A DNA stretch of 64,000 nt from Streptomyces roseolus. GTDB taxonomy: Bacteria; Actinomycetota; Actinomycetes; Streptomycetales; Streptomycetaceae. Shown here piece after piece: positions 1 through 11,578 of this stretch. Location of the stretch: assembly GCF_014649855.1 (NCBI RefSeq), contig NZ_BMTV01000004.1, forward strand, positions 1 through 64,000, read 5' to 3'. The notes below the pieces were generated by a model. That model was not told where the DNA came from. It saw only the letters and a program-made list of their open reading frames with translations, and did not search any database. Each line of letters begins with the position of its first letter. Within the stretch, counting starts at the first letter, position 1. A program made the translations under genes and the position numbers.

Positions 1-81
1 CGTTCGTCAGATCCCCACGTCCCACAGGACGTGATCATCAACGAACAAGATCCACTTTCGCAACAGACCCTAGGCGGATGG

Positions 82-636
82 CTAGATCCAGTACACGGGG
101 TACGTACGGCGGGTGGCGCGCGCCATGAGCCAGCCGGCCGCGACGAGCAGCGCGCAGGAGGTGGTCAGCAGACCGGTGAAGGTCCAGAACGGCGGGCTGC
201 CGAGGGCGACGATCACCGCGGTGGCGGCGGCCGGGGAGTGCGGGGCGCGGGCGAGCATCATCGCGCCGAGGGCGACGCCGCCGGCGACGGCCGCGCTCCA
301 CAGGCCGGGGCCCGCGACCGCGACGACGGCGAAGCCGGCGAGGGCGGAGAGGAGCTGGCCGCCGATGACCGACCGGGGCTGGGAGAGCGGCAGGTCGGGG
401 GAGGCGGCGACCAGCGCCATGCTCGCCGCGAGCGGCGGGATGAGCAGCGGGTGGTGCAGCACGGTGCCGAGGGCGACGAGGAGGAGGAGGGCGGCGGTGC
501 TGGTGCCGGTGGCGACGAGGACCGCGAGCGGGCGGGGCCGGGGCGGGGGCCCGGGGCGACGTACGGGGGCGGGTGCGGGGACGGTCGCGGACGGCGGGGG
601 CGTGGTGGCCTCGATCGTCTGGGCGGCAGTGGTCAC
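82..636 (-). CDS. HPP family integral membrane protein
   Basis: The protein has 184 residues: a Pro-rich cytoplasmic N-terminus of about 35 residues, then four hydrophobic segments typical of the HPP family. The HPP-like motif HSPAAATAVI lies between the third and fourth segments. HPP proteins are small four-helix membrane proteins; some plant and cyanobacterial members transport nitrite, but the role of actinobacterial members is unknown. The start is GTG at 636, preceded by GAGGA. It lies 54 nt downstream of the flavin-barrel gene on the same strand, so the two are probably cotranscribed. The family call is fairly firm; no substrate can be assigned. Confidence 0.8.
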   Translation of the reverse strand: MTTAAQTIEATTPPPSATVPAPAPVRRPGPPPRPRPLAVLVATGTSTAALLLLVALGTVLHHPLLIPPLAASMALVAASPDLPLSQPRSVIGGQLLSALAGFAVVAVAGPGLWSAAVAGGVALGAMMLARAPHSPAAATAVIVALGSPPFWTFTGLLTTSCALLVAAGWLMARATRRTYPVYWI

Positions 637-690
637 GGGTTCCTCGGGATCGGGGATCGGGAGTCCGCGTGCGGGCGGCAGGGTGCGCGA

Positions 691-1572
691 TCAGGGGGTG
701 GTCGGATTGGCCGGGGAGTATTCCGGCGCGGACCAGCGCAGGGGGCTGGCGGCCGGGGTCTCGACGACGCTGTCGACCCGGAAGCGGACGAACCGCTCAC
801 CAGAACGGTATACCGTTTCCGCCCGGCCGCTGAGCTGGAGGGTCGTCCCCGTCTCCCAGTCCAGGAAGAGGAGACCCGCCCTGTCGTCGGTCTCCAGGTT
901 GCCGAGCGTGAGGAACATCGCGTTGCCGGGGTAGTCCCGCCAGAGGAGTTCGCGGGGGTTCCCGGCGTGGACGAAGCCGGGGTTGCCGCCGCGGTGGCTG
1001 GCGTCGGCGCCGTCCGGTCCGACGGTGGCGACGAAGAAGGTGTCGGCCGCGCGGACGGCGGCGAGCTGGGCCTCGGTGAGGGCGTCGCCCCGGTGGGCGG
1101 CGGCGCCGGGGCCGGCGGGGCCGGGGGCGTACAGCTCGCGCCTCTGGAGGTACTTGGGGCAGTTGGCGAAGACCTGCTCCGCCTCGATCAGGAGACCGCG
1201 GGCGCCGGGGCGGACGGTGCCGTTGAGGCGCATGCGGCGGCGGGTGCGGGGGTCGAGGGCGAGGGTGCCGACGGGGGTCCCGGTGGTCAGCGCCTCCGCG
1301 AGCGGGTCGTCGGGGCGGGGCACGGCCGCGACGGAGATCGTGTGCGGGTCGGTCGCGCGGGCGAAGCCGGGGGCGCCGGTGAGCAGGCTCGCCCAGACGC
1401 GGCCGTCCGGGGCCGCCGCCCCCAGGACCAGCATGGGCTGGAGCTCCAGGAAGGCGGCGGCGACCTGGCGGATGCCGGGGCGGATGCTCGGCGCGATGTG
1501 GGCGGCCGCGTCCTGGACGCCGAGCCTCTGCTGCACGGCCAGCGAGCCGTGGTGGTAGGCGGTGCTGCTCAT
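691..1572 (-). CDS. Pyridoxamine 5'-phosphate oxidase-like flavin split-barrel protein
   Basis: This 293-residue protein has two consecutive split-barrel halves. The N-terminal half includes VLGAAAPDGRVWASLLTG, and the C-terminal half includes FFVATVGPDGADASHRGG followed by FLDWETGTTLQLSGRAE. This is the duplicated layout of predicted FMN-binding PNPOx-like proteins. Members of the superfamily bind FMN, F420 or haem; the cofactor cannot be read from sequence here. ATG at 1572 is preferred because the upstream in-frame extension is an unconserved-looking Pro/Arg run encoded by a C-rich tract. The HPP gene follows closely on the same strand. The substrate is unknown. Confidence 0.75.
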   Translation of the reverse strand: MSSTAYHHGSLAVQQRLGVQDAAAHIAPSIRPGIRQVAAAFLELQPMLVLGAAAPDGRVWASLLTGAPGFARATDPHTISVAAVPRPDDPLAEALTTGTPVGTLALDPRTRRRMRLNGTVRPGARGLLIEAEQVFANCPKYLQRRELYAPGPAGPGAAAHRGDALTEAQLAAVRAADTFFVATVGPDGADASHRGGNPGFVHAGNPRELLWRDYPGNAMFLTLGNLETDDRAGLLFLDWETGTTLQLSGRAETVYRSGERFVRFRVDSVVETPAASPLRWSAPEYSPANPTTP

Positions 1573-1582
1573 GGCGGGCTCC

Positions 1583-1617
1583 GGGTGGGGTGGGGCGGGG
1601 GGTGGTGGGGGTGGGGG
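1583..1617 (+). other. G-tract cluster with G-quadruplex potential
   Basis: At least six runs of three to six G, separated by single bases, lie 11 nt upstream of the flavin-barrel start codon (1572). The G-rich strand is the template strand for that gene, so the mRNA leader is C-rich. The pattern fits the canonical G3+N1-7 quadruplex motif. Any regulatory effect is inference. Confidence 0.5.
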
Positions 1618-1714
1618 TACCGCCCGGGGCCGGGGGTGCGGGTGCGGCCCTGAGCGGGGGCGGGTACGGCCCTGGGCGCGGGGCACGACGGCGGCGTGCC
1701 CACCGTCCGGGTGC

Positions 1715-2170
1715 CTAGAAGAAGCCGCAGGTCGGGGCCGTGGTGCTGGGGGCCGGGGCGCCTTCGGCGCCCTGGGGGACGTTGATCTCCAGGCGGGTGC
1801 CGTCGGGGTCGTGGAAGAAGATGCCGGCGGCGGTGGCGCCTTCGCGGAGGGCGACGACGCCGTCGTAGGCGAAGTCGACGCCCCGCGCCTTGAGCGCGGC
1901 CTCGGCCTCGCGGACCTTCTCGAGGGACTCGGCCTGGAAGGCCAGGTGGTGGAGGCCGGCGCGGTTCGCCTCGTACCCGCCCTCGGCCTGCTGCCAGAGG
2001 GTGAGCGTGAGCCGGCCCTCCTGGCCGAGGAAGGCGTAGCGCCGGCCGTCGGCGTCGCCGACGCCGATCGTCTCGAAGCCGAGGACCTCCCCGTAGAAGC
2101 GGAGCGAGCGGTCCAGGTCGGTGACGTTGATGCCGATGTGTGCCGTGTTCAGCGTGCCGATCGCGGACAT
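1715..2170 (-). CDS. VOC (glyoxalase/bleomycin-resistance fold) family protein
   Basis: This is a 151-residue single-domain vicinal-oxygen-chelate protein. Candidate metal ligands are visible at His11 (TAHIGINVTDLDRSLRFY), His74/75 (AGLHHLAF) and Glu128 (DPDGTRLEI). The DLDRSLRFYGEVLGFE motif is classic for the fold. ATG at 2170 is chosen; an in-frame upstream GTG would add 14 residues without obvious homology. The enzyme could be a lyase, dioxygenase or resistance protein, and the sequence alone does not decide. It is divergent from a CGNR regulator, which may control it. Confidence 0.8.
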   Translation of the reverse strand: MSAIGTLNTAHIGINVTDLDRSLRFYGEVLGFETIGVGDADGRRYAFLGQEGRLTLTLWQQAEGGYEANRAGLHHLAFQAESLEKVREAEAALKARGVDFAYDGVVALREGATAAGIFFHDPDGTRLEINVPQGAEGAPAPSTTAPTCGFF

Positions 2171-2307
2171 GACGGTCCCCTCGTTCTCGGTCGCCCCCTT
2201 CGGGCTAACCACTTAACTCGACTTTAAAGGTTATAACTCACGAGGTGCAACCCGTCACGTACGCTTGAGGGGTTAGATCGCCCCGGGGGTCGAGGAGGAT
2301 GCCCGTC
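2171..2307. promoter_or_regulatory. Divergent promoter region between VOC and CGNR genes
   Basis: This 137-bp intergenic region contains an AT-rich island at about 2205-2240, conspicuous in this GC-rich background, with the octamer palindrome GTTATAAC inside it. It must hold the promoters of both divergent genes. An operator for the CGNR protein here is plausible but inferred. Confidence 0.4.
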
Positions 2308-2850
2308 ATGACCGTCACCGACCCGCGGCCGCTGACCGGCGAGCCCCTCTCCCTGGACCTGCTCAACACCCGGTGGATGAGCGACGGGGAGCCCCGGGAC
2401 CTCCTCGCCGACACCGAGGGGCTGGCGGTCTGGCTCGCCGCCCACGGGCTCGACGGGCGGTTCGCCTCCGACGGGGCCACGCTGGACCGCACCAGGACCG
2501 CCCGCGAGGCGCTGAAGGCGCTGGTCGACCGGCCCGGCGACCCGGACGCGACCGCACGGGTCGACGCCGTCCTGGAGCACGGCCGGATCCGCGCGGAGCT
2601 CACCGCCGAAGGGCCCGGCGAGCGCGTCGAGTTCGCCGAGCCGGCGTGGGGGCCGGGGTGGACGGCCGCCCGCGACTACCTGGACCTGCTGCGGACCGCG
2701 CCGGACCGGATCAGGATCTGCGCGCACGAGGCGTGCATCCTGCACTTCCTGGACACCTCGCGGAACGGCACCCGGCGCTGGCACTCGATGGCGACCTGCG
2801 GCAACCGCGCGAAGGCGTCCCGGCATTACGCCCGCACCAAGGACCAGTGA
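2308..2850 (+). CDS. CGNR zinc-finger (ABATE domain) putative transcriptional regulator
   Basis: The protein has 180 residues. The N-terminal part (SLDLLNTRW...) matches the stress-induced ABATE domain. The C-terminal treble-clef region has Cys pair CAHEAC and ends in the diagnostic MATCGNRAKASRHYAR. Many family members read RRWCSM before CGNR; here it is RRWHSM, so His may replace a zinc-binding Cys. ATG at 2308 has GAGGAGG nine bases upstream; an earlier ATG at 2299 abuts that SD and is unlikely. The family is thought to bind DNA. Its neighbour across the divergent promoter is a VOC protein. Confidence 0.8.
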   Translation: MTVTDPRPLTGEPLSLDLLNTRWMSDGEPRDLLADTEGLAVWLAAHGLDGRFASDGATLDRTRTAREALKALVDRPGDPDATARVDAVLEHGRIRAELTAEGPGERVEFAEPAWGPGWTAARDYLDLLRTAPDRIRICAHEACILHFLDTSRNGTRRWHSMATCGNRAKASRHYARTKDQ

Positions 2851-2865
2851 GCCCCGCGCACGCGT

Positions 2866-2892
2866 CGAATCACCCCCGTTGAGGGCGATTCG
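2866..2892 (+). terminator. Imperfect hairpin after CGNR gene
   Basis: Two 12-nt arms (2866-2877 and 2881-2892, mismatched at two positions) flank a 3-nt loop and are followed by a T-rich stretch. They sit 15 nt after the CGNR stop codon. Confidence 0.5.
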
Positions 2893-3044
2893 TCTTCTGT
2901 GGCGCATGCGGCGCGGTGGCGGATGTACGCCATCGACACAACCTGCCCTCCGCTGACTCTCCACAAAACCCTGTCAGTTGCGAAAGGCTGAGCGGTCATC
3001 CGGTACCGGATTCCGGACCCTCTCCTTTCACCACAGGGATATAA

Positions 3045-6000
3045 ATGACCACCCCCGAAACGCAGAGCTCCATACCCGGGCGCTCGACCGGGACCAGACG
3101 AGCGGCCCGGATCGCCGCCGCCGCCGGCCTGGTGACCGCGCTCGTCGCGGCCGGTGCCGCCCCGGTCCTCGCCGTCGACGACCCGGCGGCCGCCACTCCC
3201 CCGGTGAAGACCGCGGAGCCCTCCGACAAGCTCGGCGCCCTCGACGCGCAGCGCCTGTCCGAGGCCGAGGCCGCCGGCGAGTCGCACGTCACCATCCTGG
3301 TCGCCACCGCGCCCGGCGCGACCGAGCAGGTCGCCGGCCAGCTCGACGCCGTCCCCGGCGCCTCGGTCGGCAACCGCAACGACGACCTCGGCTACGTCCG
3401 CGCCACCCTGCCGACCGGCAAGGCCGACGCCGCCATCAGGGCCGCCACCAAGCTCTCCGCCGTCCAGTCGGTCGACCTCCAGGCCGAGATCCAGCTGGAC
3501 GACCCGCGCCCCGACGCCGGTGTCTCCGGCGCCGTCGAGGGCACCACGGTGACCCGCACGTACCCGGCGCCGTCGAAGAACACCGCGGCGAAGAACCCGT
3601 ACAACCCGTCCCACGAGACGGGCGCCGTCGAGTTCGTCGAGGACCACCCGCGCGCCGACGGCCGCGGCGTGACCATCGGCATCCTCGACTCGGGCGTCGA
3701 CCTGGGCCACCCGGCCCTGCAGAAGACCACCACCGGCGAGCGCAAGATCGTCGACTGGGTCACCGCCACCGACCCGCTCACCGAGAGCGACGGCACCTGG
3801 CGCGCCCAGATCACCCCGGTCGCGGGCCCGGTCTTCACCGCCGCCACGCAGTCCTGGAAGGCGCCCGAGGGCTCCTACCAGTGGAGCCGCTTCAGCGAGT
3901 CGGTCACCGCGGGCGGCGACCCGGCCGGTGACATCAACCGCGACGGCGACACCACCGACGTCTTCGGCATGCTGTACGACCCCGCCGCCGGCACCGTCCG
4001 CGTCGACACCGACCAGGACTTCGACTTCACGGACAACGAGCCGATGAAGCCGTACAAGGACGGCTACCAGGTCGGGTACTTCGGCACCGACGACCCGGCC
4101 ACCGAGGTCGCCGAGCGCACCCCGTTCGTCGTGGAGATCCGCAAGGACGTCCCGATGGACCCGCTGGGCGGCTCCTGGGTCGGCCAGAAGCGCGACTTCG
4201 TCAACATCGGCGTCGTCGAGTCCTCGCACGGCACCCACGTCGCCGGCATCACCGCCGCCAAGGGCCTCTTCGGCGGGAAGATGAACGGCGCCGCGCCCGG
4301 CGCGAAGATCGTCTCCTCGCGCGCCTGCACCTGGACCGGCGGCTGCACCAACACCGCCCTCACCGAGGGCATGGTCGACCTCGTCGTCAACCGCGGCGTC
4401 GACATCGTCAACATGTCGATCGGCGGCCTGCCCGCGCTGAACGACGGCGACAACGTCCGCGCCCGCCTCTACACCCGTCTCATCGACGAGTACGGCGTGC
4501 AGCTGGTGATCTCGGCCGGCAACTCCGGCCCGGGCACCAACACGATCGGCGACCCCGGCCTGGCCGACAAGGTCCTCTCGGTCGGCGCGGCGGTCTCCCG
4601 GTCGACCTGGGCCGCCAACTACGGCTCGGCCGTCGAGAAGAAGTACGCCATGTTCCCGTTCTCCTCGCGCGGTCCGCGCGAGGACGGCGGCGCCGCCCCG
4701 CTGGTCACCGGCCCGGGCTCGGCCGTGAACACCATCCCGACCTGGCAGGCCGGCTCCGGCGTGCCCGAGGCCGGCTACGCGCTGCCCGCCGGCTACGGCA
4801 TGCTCAACGGCACCTCGATGTCGTCCCCGCAGGTCGCGGGCGTCGGCGCGCTGCTGCTCTCCGCCGCCAAGCAGCGCGGCATCGAGCTCTCCCCGCTGAC
4901 CCTGCGCACCGCCCTCACCTCGACCGCGCAGCGGATCCCGGGTGTCGCGGCGCACGAGCAGGGCGCCGGTCTCGTCGACGTCGTCGAGGCCTGGGAGTCG
5001 ATCAAGGACGGGGCCACCGCCCACTCCTACAAGGTCGAGGCCCCGGTCGACACCGCGATCTTCCCGGCCCCGCACACCGGCACCGGCGTGTACGACCGCG
5101 AGGGCGGCCTCAAGGTCGGCCAGAAGAAGGTCTACGACGTCACCGTCACCCGCACCAGCGGCCCGGCCCGTGCCATCGAGCACGAGCTGGACCTCAAGTA
5201 CAACGACGGCACCTTCCGGATCCTCGGCGACGACGAGGTCGACCTGCCGCTGAACAAGCCGGTCACCGTCAGGCTGGAGGCCCGCCCGCGCACCGCCGGC
5301 GTGCACAGCGTGCTCCTGGAGGCCGACGACGAGCGCACCGAGGGCGTCGACAAGCAGATCATGGCCACCTCGGTCGTCGCGAGCGACCTGGCCGCCCCCG
5401 GCTACGGCTTCTCCGCCGACGGCTCGGTCCAGCGCAACAGCACCAAGTCGTACTTCGTGACCGTGCCGCAGGGCGCGACCTCCCTGGAGGTGGCGATCGG
5501 CGGCCTGAAGGCGAAGAGCCAGACCCGCTTCATCGCCATCCACCCGTACGGCGTCCCGGTCGACCCGACCGCCACCACGGGCTGCTACCCGCACTACAAC
5601 CCGGCGAACACCTGCCGCCCGGACCTGCGCTCGTACACCGCCCCGCAGCCCGGCGTCTGGGAGATCGAGGTCGAGGCGCGCCGCACCTCTCCGGACCTCG
5701 ACAACCCGTTCAAGCTGGACGTCGCCGTGCTCGGCGCCGCCTTCGACCCGGCCGTCCAGACGGTCGCCGAGGCGAAGATCGGCACCCCGGCCGCCGTCGA
5801 GTGGACCGTCACCAACGGCTTCGCCGCCCTCGACGGCAAGCTGAAGGGCGGCCCGCTGGGCTCGCAGAAGTCCGAGACGCCGACCATCCGGCACCACGAG
5901 CAGCAGACGAGGACCGTCACCATCGGTGAGGGCGTCGAGCGCCTCGACATCGCGATCGGCAACACCTCCGACAAGGCCGCCGACCTCGACCTCACCGTGC

Positions 6001-6362
6001 TGCTGAACGGCGCGCAGGTCGGCCAGTCGGCCGACGGCGACTCGGAGGAGTCCGTCTCCCTCGTCAAGCCGAAGGCCGGCACGTACACCGTCGTCGTCGA
6101 CGGCTACGCGGTCCACGCCGAGGGCGGCACGACCTACGACTACAAGGACGTGTACTACTCCGCGGCGCTCGGCACCGTGAAGGTCGACGAGGCCAAGACC
6201 TACCCGCTCGCCAACGGCGCGAGCACCGGGGTCGCGGCCGAGGTCGTCGTCGGCGGCCCGGCCCCCGAGGGACGCCAGTTCTTCGGCCAGGTCCAGCTCG
6301 TCAACGCCCGCGGCACCGTCGCGGGCTCCGGCAGCGTCCTGATCGGCGGCGTCACCCCGTAA
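3045..6362 (+). CDS. Secreted S8 (subtilisin-like) serine peptidase, 1105 aa
   Basis: A twin-arginine-poor signal peptide occupies residues 1-43 (TRRAARIAAAAGLVTALVAAG, cleavage likely after VLA). The subtilase triad is complete: Asp215 in ILDSGVD, His395 in SSHGTHVAG and Ser591 in NGTSMSSPQVAG. About 180 residues separate Asp from His, far more than the 30-60 usual for subtilisins, so an insertion is present in the catalytic domain. Some 500 residues follow Ser591 and look like beta-sandwich modules. The protein is probably exported and processed outside the cell. It is monocistronic: a hairpin precedes it and a strong terminator follows. Substrate specificity is unknown. Confidence 0.92.
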   Translation: MTTPETQSSIPGRSTGTRRAARIAAAAGLVTALVAAGAAPVLAVDDPAAATPPVKTAEPSDKLGALDAQRLSEAEAAGESHVTILVATAPGATEQVAGQLDAVPGASVGNRNDDLGYVRATLPTGKADAAIRAATKLSAVQSVDLQAEIQLDDPRPDAGVSGAVEGTTVTRTYPAPSKNTAAKNPYNPSHETGAVEFVEDHPRADGRGVTIGILDSGVDLGHPALQKTTTGERKIVDWVTATDPLTESDGTWRAQITPVAGPVFTAATQSWKAPEGSYQWSRFSESVTAGGDPAGDINRDGDTTDVFGMLYDPAAGTVRVDTDQDFDFTDNEPMKPYKDGYQVGYFGTDDPATEVAERTPFVVEIRKDVPMDPLGGSWVGQKRDFVNIGVVESSHGTHVAGITAAKGLFGGKMNGAAPGAKIVSSRACTWTGGCTNTALTEGMVDLVVNRGVDIVNMSIGGLPALNDGDNVRARLYTRLIDEYGVQLVISAGNSGPGTNTIGDPGLADKVLSVGAAVSRSTWAANYGSAVEKKYAMFPFSSRGPREDGGAAPLVTGPGSAVNTIPTWQAGSGVPEAGYALPAGYGMLNGTSMSSPQVAGVGALLLSAAKQRGIELSPLTLRTALTSTAQRIPGVAAHEQGAGLVDVVEAWESIKDGATAHSYKVEAPVDTAIFPAPHTGTGVYDREGGLKVGQKKVYDVTVTRTSGPARAIEHELDLKYNDGTFRILGDDEVDLPLNKPVTVRLEARPRTAGVHSVLLEADDERTEGVDKQIMATSVVASDLAAPGYGFSADGSVQRNSTKSYFVTVPQGATSLEVAIGGLKAKSQTRFIAIHPYGVPVDPTATTGCYPHYNPANTCRPDLRSYTAPQPGVWEIEVEARRTSPDLDNPFKLDVAVLGAAFDPAVQTVAEAKIGTPAAVEWTVTNGFAALDGKLKGGPLGSQKSETPTIRHHEQQTRTVTIGEGVERLDIAIGNTSDKAADLDLTVLLNGAQVGQSADGDSEESVSLVKPKAGTYTVVVDGYAVHAEGGTTYDYKDVYYSAALGTVKVDEAKTYPLANGASTGVAAEVVVGGPAPEGRQFFGQVQLVNARGTVAGSGSVLIGGVTP

Positions 6363-6378
6363 CACCCCGAGCGGTACG

Positions 6379-6410
6379 AGGGGCGGGCATCCACACGGGT
6401 GCCCGCCCCT
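6379..6410. terminator. Bidirectional terminator after S8 peptidase
   Basis: A perfect 11-bp stem (6379-6389 with 6400-6410) and a 10-nt loop sit between the convergent S8 gene and the membrane protein gene. Confidence 0.8.
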
Positions 6411-6417
6411 TCCGCGT

Positions 6418-8786
<2,369 letters not shown>

Positions 8787-8801
8787 CCCCGCGTCCACGC
8801 G

Positions 8802-8839
8802 AAGAACGGCGGCCGTCCGGGTGGACGGCCGCCGTTCTT
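8802..8839 (+). terminator. Strong terminator after asd
   Basis: A perfect 17-bp stem (8802-8818 with 8823-8839) with a GGGT loop ends in TTCTT, 15 nt after the asd stop codon. Confidence 0.9.
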
Positions 8840-8928
8840 GCGTGTTCGCCCTGGGAAATGCGCGATGCGCCGGCCGAGGGCCCCGTGGAAGGATGGGCCA
8901 AACGTCACGAAACCGAGGAGTTGACCGG

Positions 8929-11508
8929 GTGCCTGGTACGAACCTGACCCGTGAAGAGGCCCAGCAGCGGGCGGCGCTGCTGACCGTGGACGCGTACGAG
9001 GTCGAACTGGACCTCACCGGCGCGCAGGAGGGAGGGACCTACCGGTCCGTCACCACCGTCCGCTTCGATTCCGCCGAGGAGGGCGCCGAGAGCTTCATCG
9101 ACCTCGTCGCCCCCGCCGTGCACGAGGCCGTGCTCAACGGGCGCTCCCTCGACGTCGCCGCCGTCTTCCGCGACTCGCGGATCGCGCTGCCCCGCCTCAA
9201 GCAGGGCCGCAACGAGCTGCGGGTGGTCGCGGACTGCGCGTACACCAACACCGGTGAGGGTCTGCACCGCTTCGTCGACCCGGTCGACGGCCAGGCGTAC
9301 CTGTACACCCAGTTCGAGGTGCCGGACGCGCGCCGCGTCTTCGCCTCCTTCGAGCAGCCCGACCTGAAGGCGACCTTCCAGTTCACCGTGAGGGCGCCGG
9401 AGGGCTGGAGCGTCATCTCCAACTCGCCGACCCCGGAGCCGAAGGACGGGGTGTGGGCCTTCGAGCCGACCCCGCGGATCTCCTCGTACATCACCGCCCT
9501 GATCGTCGGCCCGTACCACGCGGTGCACTCGACGTACGAGGGCCCGGACGGGCAGGTCGTCCCGCTCGGCATCTACTGCCGTCCGTCGCTGGCGGAGTTC
9601 CTGGACGCGGACCACATCTTCGACGTGACCCGGCAGGGCTTCGGCTGGTTCCAGGAGAAGTTCGCCTACGCGTACCCGTTCGCCAAGTACGACCAGCTGT
9701 TCGTGCCGGAGTTCAACGCGGGCGCGATGGAGAACGCGGGCGCGGTCACCATCCGCGACCAGTACGTCTTCCGCTCGAAGGTCACGGACGCCGCGTACGA
9801 GCGCCGCGCCGAGACCATCCTCCACGAGCTGGCCCACATGTGGTTCGGCGACCTGGTGACCATGGAGTGGTGGAACGACCTGTGGCTGAACGAGTCGTTC
9901 GCCACCTACACCTCGGTCGCCTGCCAGGCCTCCGTCGCGGGCACCCGCTGGCCGAACGCCTGGACCACCTTCGCCAACGCGGAGAAGACCTGGGCCTACC
10001 GCCAGGACCAGCTGCCGTCGACGCACCCGATCATGGCCGAGATCAACGACCTGGAGGACGTGCTCGTCAACTTCGACGGCATCACGTACGCCAAGGGCGC
10101 CTCGGTCCTCAAGCAGCTCGTCGCCTACGTCGGCCAGGACGAGTTCTTCAAGGGCGTGCAGGCGTACTTCCAGCGCCACGCCTTCGGCAACACCCGCCTC
10201 GGCGACCTGCTCGGCGCCCTGGAGGAGACCTCCGGGCGCGACCTGAAGACCTGGTCGAAGGCGTGGCTGGAGACGGCCGGCATCAACGTCCTGCGGCCGG
10301 AGATCGAGACCGACGAGAACGGCTCGATCACCTCCTTCGCGGTGCGCCAGGAGGCCCCGGCGCTGCCCGCCGGCGCCAAGGGCGAGGCCGTGCTCCGCCC
10401 GCACCGCATCGCGATCGGCTTCTACGACCTCGACGCCTCCGGCAAGCTGGTCCGCGGCGAGCGCCTGGAGCTGGACATCGAGGCGGCCGAGCTGACCGAG
10501 GTGCCGGCGCTGGTCGGCAGGCCCCGCCCGGCGGTCGTCCTGCTCAACGACGACGACCTGTCGTACGCCAAGGTCCGCCTCGACGAGGTGTCGCTCCGGA
10601 ACGTCACCGCGCATCTCGGCGACTTCGCCGAGTCGCTGCCGCGCGCCCTGTGCTGGGCCTCGGCCTGGGACATGACCCGCGACGGCGAGCTGGCCACCCG
10701 CGACTACCTGGAGCTGGTGCTCTCGGGCATCGCCAAGGAGACCGACATCGGCGTGGTGCAGTCGCTCCAGGGCCAGGTGAAGGCGGCCCTCGACCTGTAC
10801 GCGGCGCCGGAGTGGCGGGACGCGGGCCTGACCCGCTGGACCGAGGCGGCGCTCACCCACCTCAAGGCGGCCGAGCCGGCGAGCGACCACCAGCTGGCGT
10901 GGGCACGGGCCTTCGCCGCGACCGCCCGGACGCCGCAGCAGCTCGACCTGCTCGCCGGGCTCCTGGAGGGCCGGGAGACGATCGAGGGCCTGGCCGTCGA
11001 CACCGAGCTGCGCTGGGTGTTCGTGCAGCGTCTCGCCGCGACCGGCGTCTACGACGAGCCGGAGATCGCGGCCGAGCTGGAGCGGGACCGCACCGCCGCC
11101 GGCGAGCGGCACGCGGCCACGGCCCGCGCGGCCCGTCCGACCGAGGCCGCGAAGGCCGAGGCGTGGGCGGCGGTCGTCGAGGACGACAAGCTGGCGAACG
11201 CGGTGCAGGAGGCGGTGATCGTCGGCTTCGTCCAGGCGGACCAGCGCGAGCTGCTCGCCCCGTACACGGAGAAGTACTTCGCGTCGATCAAGGGCGTGGC
11301 GGAGACCCGCAGCCACGAGATGATCCAGCAGATCGTGGTCGGCCTCTACCCGACGCTCCAGGTCTCCCCGGAGACGCTGGAGGCCACGGACGCCTGGATC
11401 GCGGCCCACGACCCGGTCCCGGCGCTGCGCCGCATGGTGACCGAGTCCCGCGCCGGTGTCGAGCGGGCCCTGAAGGCCCGCGCGGCGGACGCGGCGGCCG
11501 CGCGGTAG
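8929..11508 (+). CDS. pepN: Aminopeptidase N (M1 metallopeptidase)
   Basis: This is an 859-residue M1 aminopeptidase that releases N-terminal residues from peptides in the cytoplasm. The substrate-recognition motif GAMEN is at 265-269. The zinc site is HELAHMW at 299-305 (His299, catalytic Glu300, His303), with the third ligand Glu322 in LWLNE, the exact HExxH-x18-E spacing. A long helical ERAP-type C-terminal domain follows. GTG at 8929 has GAGGAG eight bases upstream and gives the usual streptomycete length. No signal peptide is present. It is monocistronic between terminators. Confidence 0.96.
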   Translation: MPGTNLTREEAQQRAALLTVDAYEVELDLTGAQEGGTYRSVTTVRFDSAEEGAESFIDLVAPAVHEAVLNGRSLDVAAVFRDSRIALPRLKQGRNELRVVADCAYTNTGEGLHRFVDPVDGQAYLYTQFEVPDARRVFASFEQPDLKATFQFTVRAPEGWSVISNSPTPEPKDGVWAFEPTPRISSYITALIVGPYHAVHSTYEGPDGQVVPLGIYCRPSLAEFLDADHIFDVTRQGFGWFQEKFAYAYPFAKYDQLFVPEFNAGAMENAGAVTIRDQYVFRSKVTDAAYERRAETILHELAHMWFGDLVTMEWWNDLWLNESFATYTSVACQASVAGTRWPNAWTTFANAEKTWAYRQDQLPSTHPIMAEINDLEDVLVNFDGITYAKGASVLKQLVAYVGQDEFFKGVQAYFQRHAFGNTRLGDLLGALEETSGRDLKTWSKAWLETAGINVLRPEIETDENGSITSFAVRQEAPALPAGAKGEAVLRPHRIAIGFYDLDASGKLVRGERLELDIEAAELTEVPALVGRPRPAVVLLNDDDLSYAKVRLDEVSLRNVTAHLGDFAESLPRALCWASAWDMTRDGELATRDYLELVLSGIAKETDIGVVQSLQGQVKAALDLYAAPEWRDAGLTRWTEAALTHLKAAEPASDHQLAWARAFAATARTPQQLDLLAGLLEGRETIEGLAVDTELRWVFVQRLAATGVYDEPEIAAELERDRTAAGERHAATARAARPTEAAKAEAWAAVVEDDKLANAVQEAVIVGFVQADQRELLAPYTEKYFASIKGVAETRSHEMIQQIVVGLYPTLQVSPETLEATDAWIAAHDPVPALRRMVTESRAGVERALKARAADAAAAR

Positions 11509-11528
11509 TCCCGCAGGCGGACGCGGAG

Positions 11529-11561
11529 AAGGGGCGCCCTCCCCCGTGGGGGGCGCTCCTT
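11529..11561. terminator. Hairpin between convergent pepN and alc
   Basis: Eleven-base arms (11529-11539 with 11551-11561, one mismatch) form an AAGG...CCTT-flanked stem usable in both directions. Confidence 0.65.
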
Positions 11562-11578
11562 CGTCGTGCCCGTGGGGG

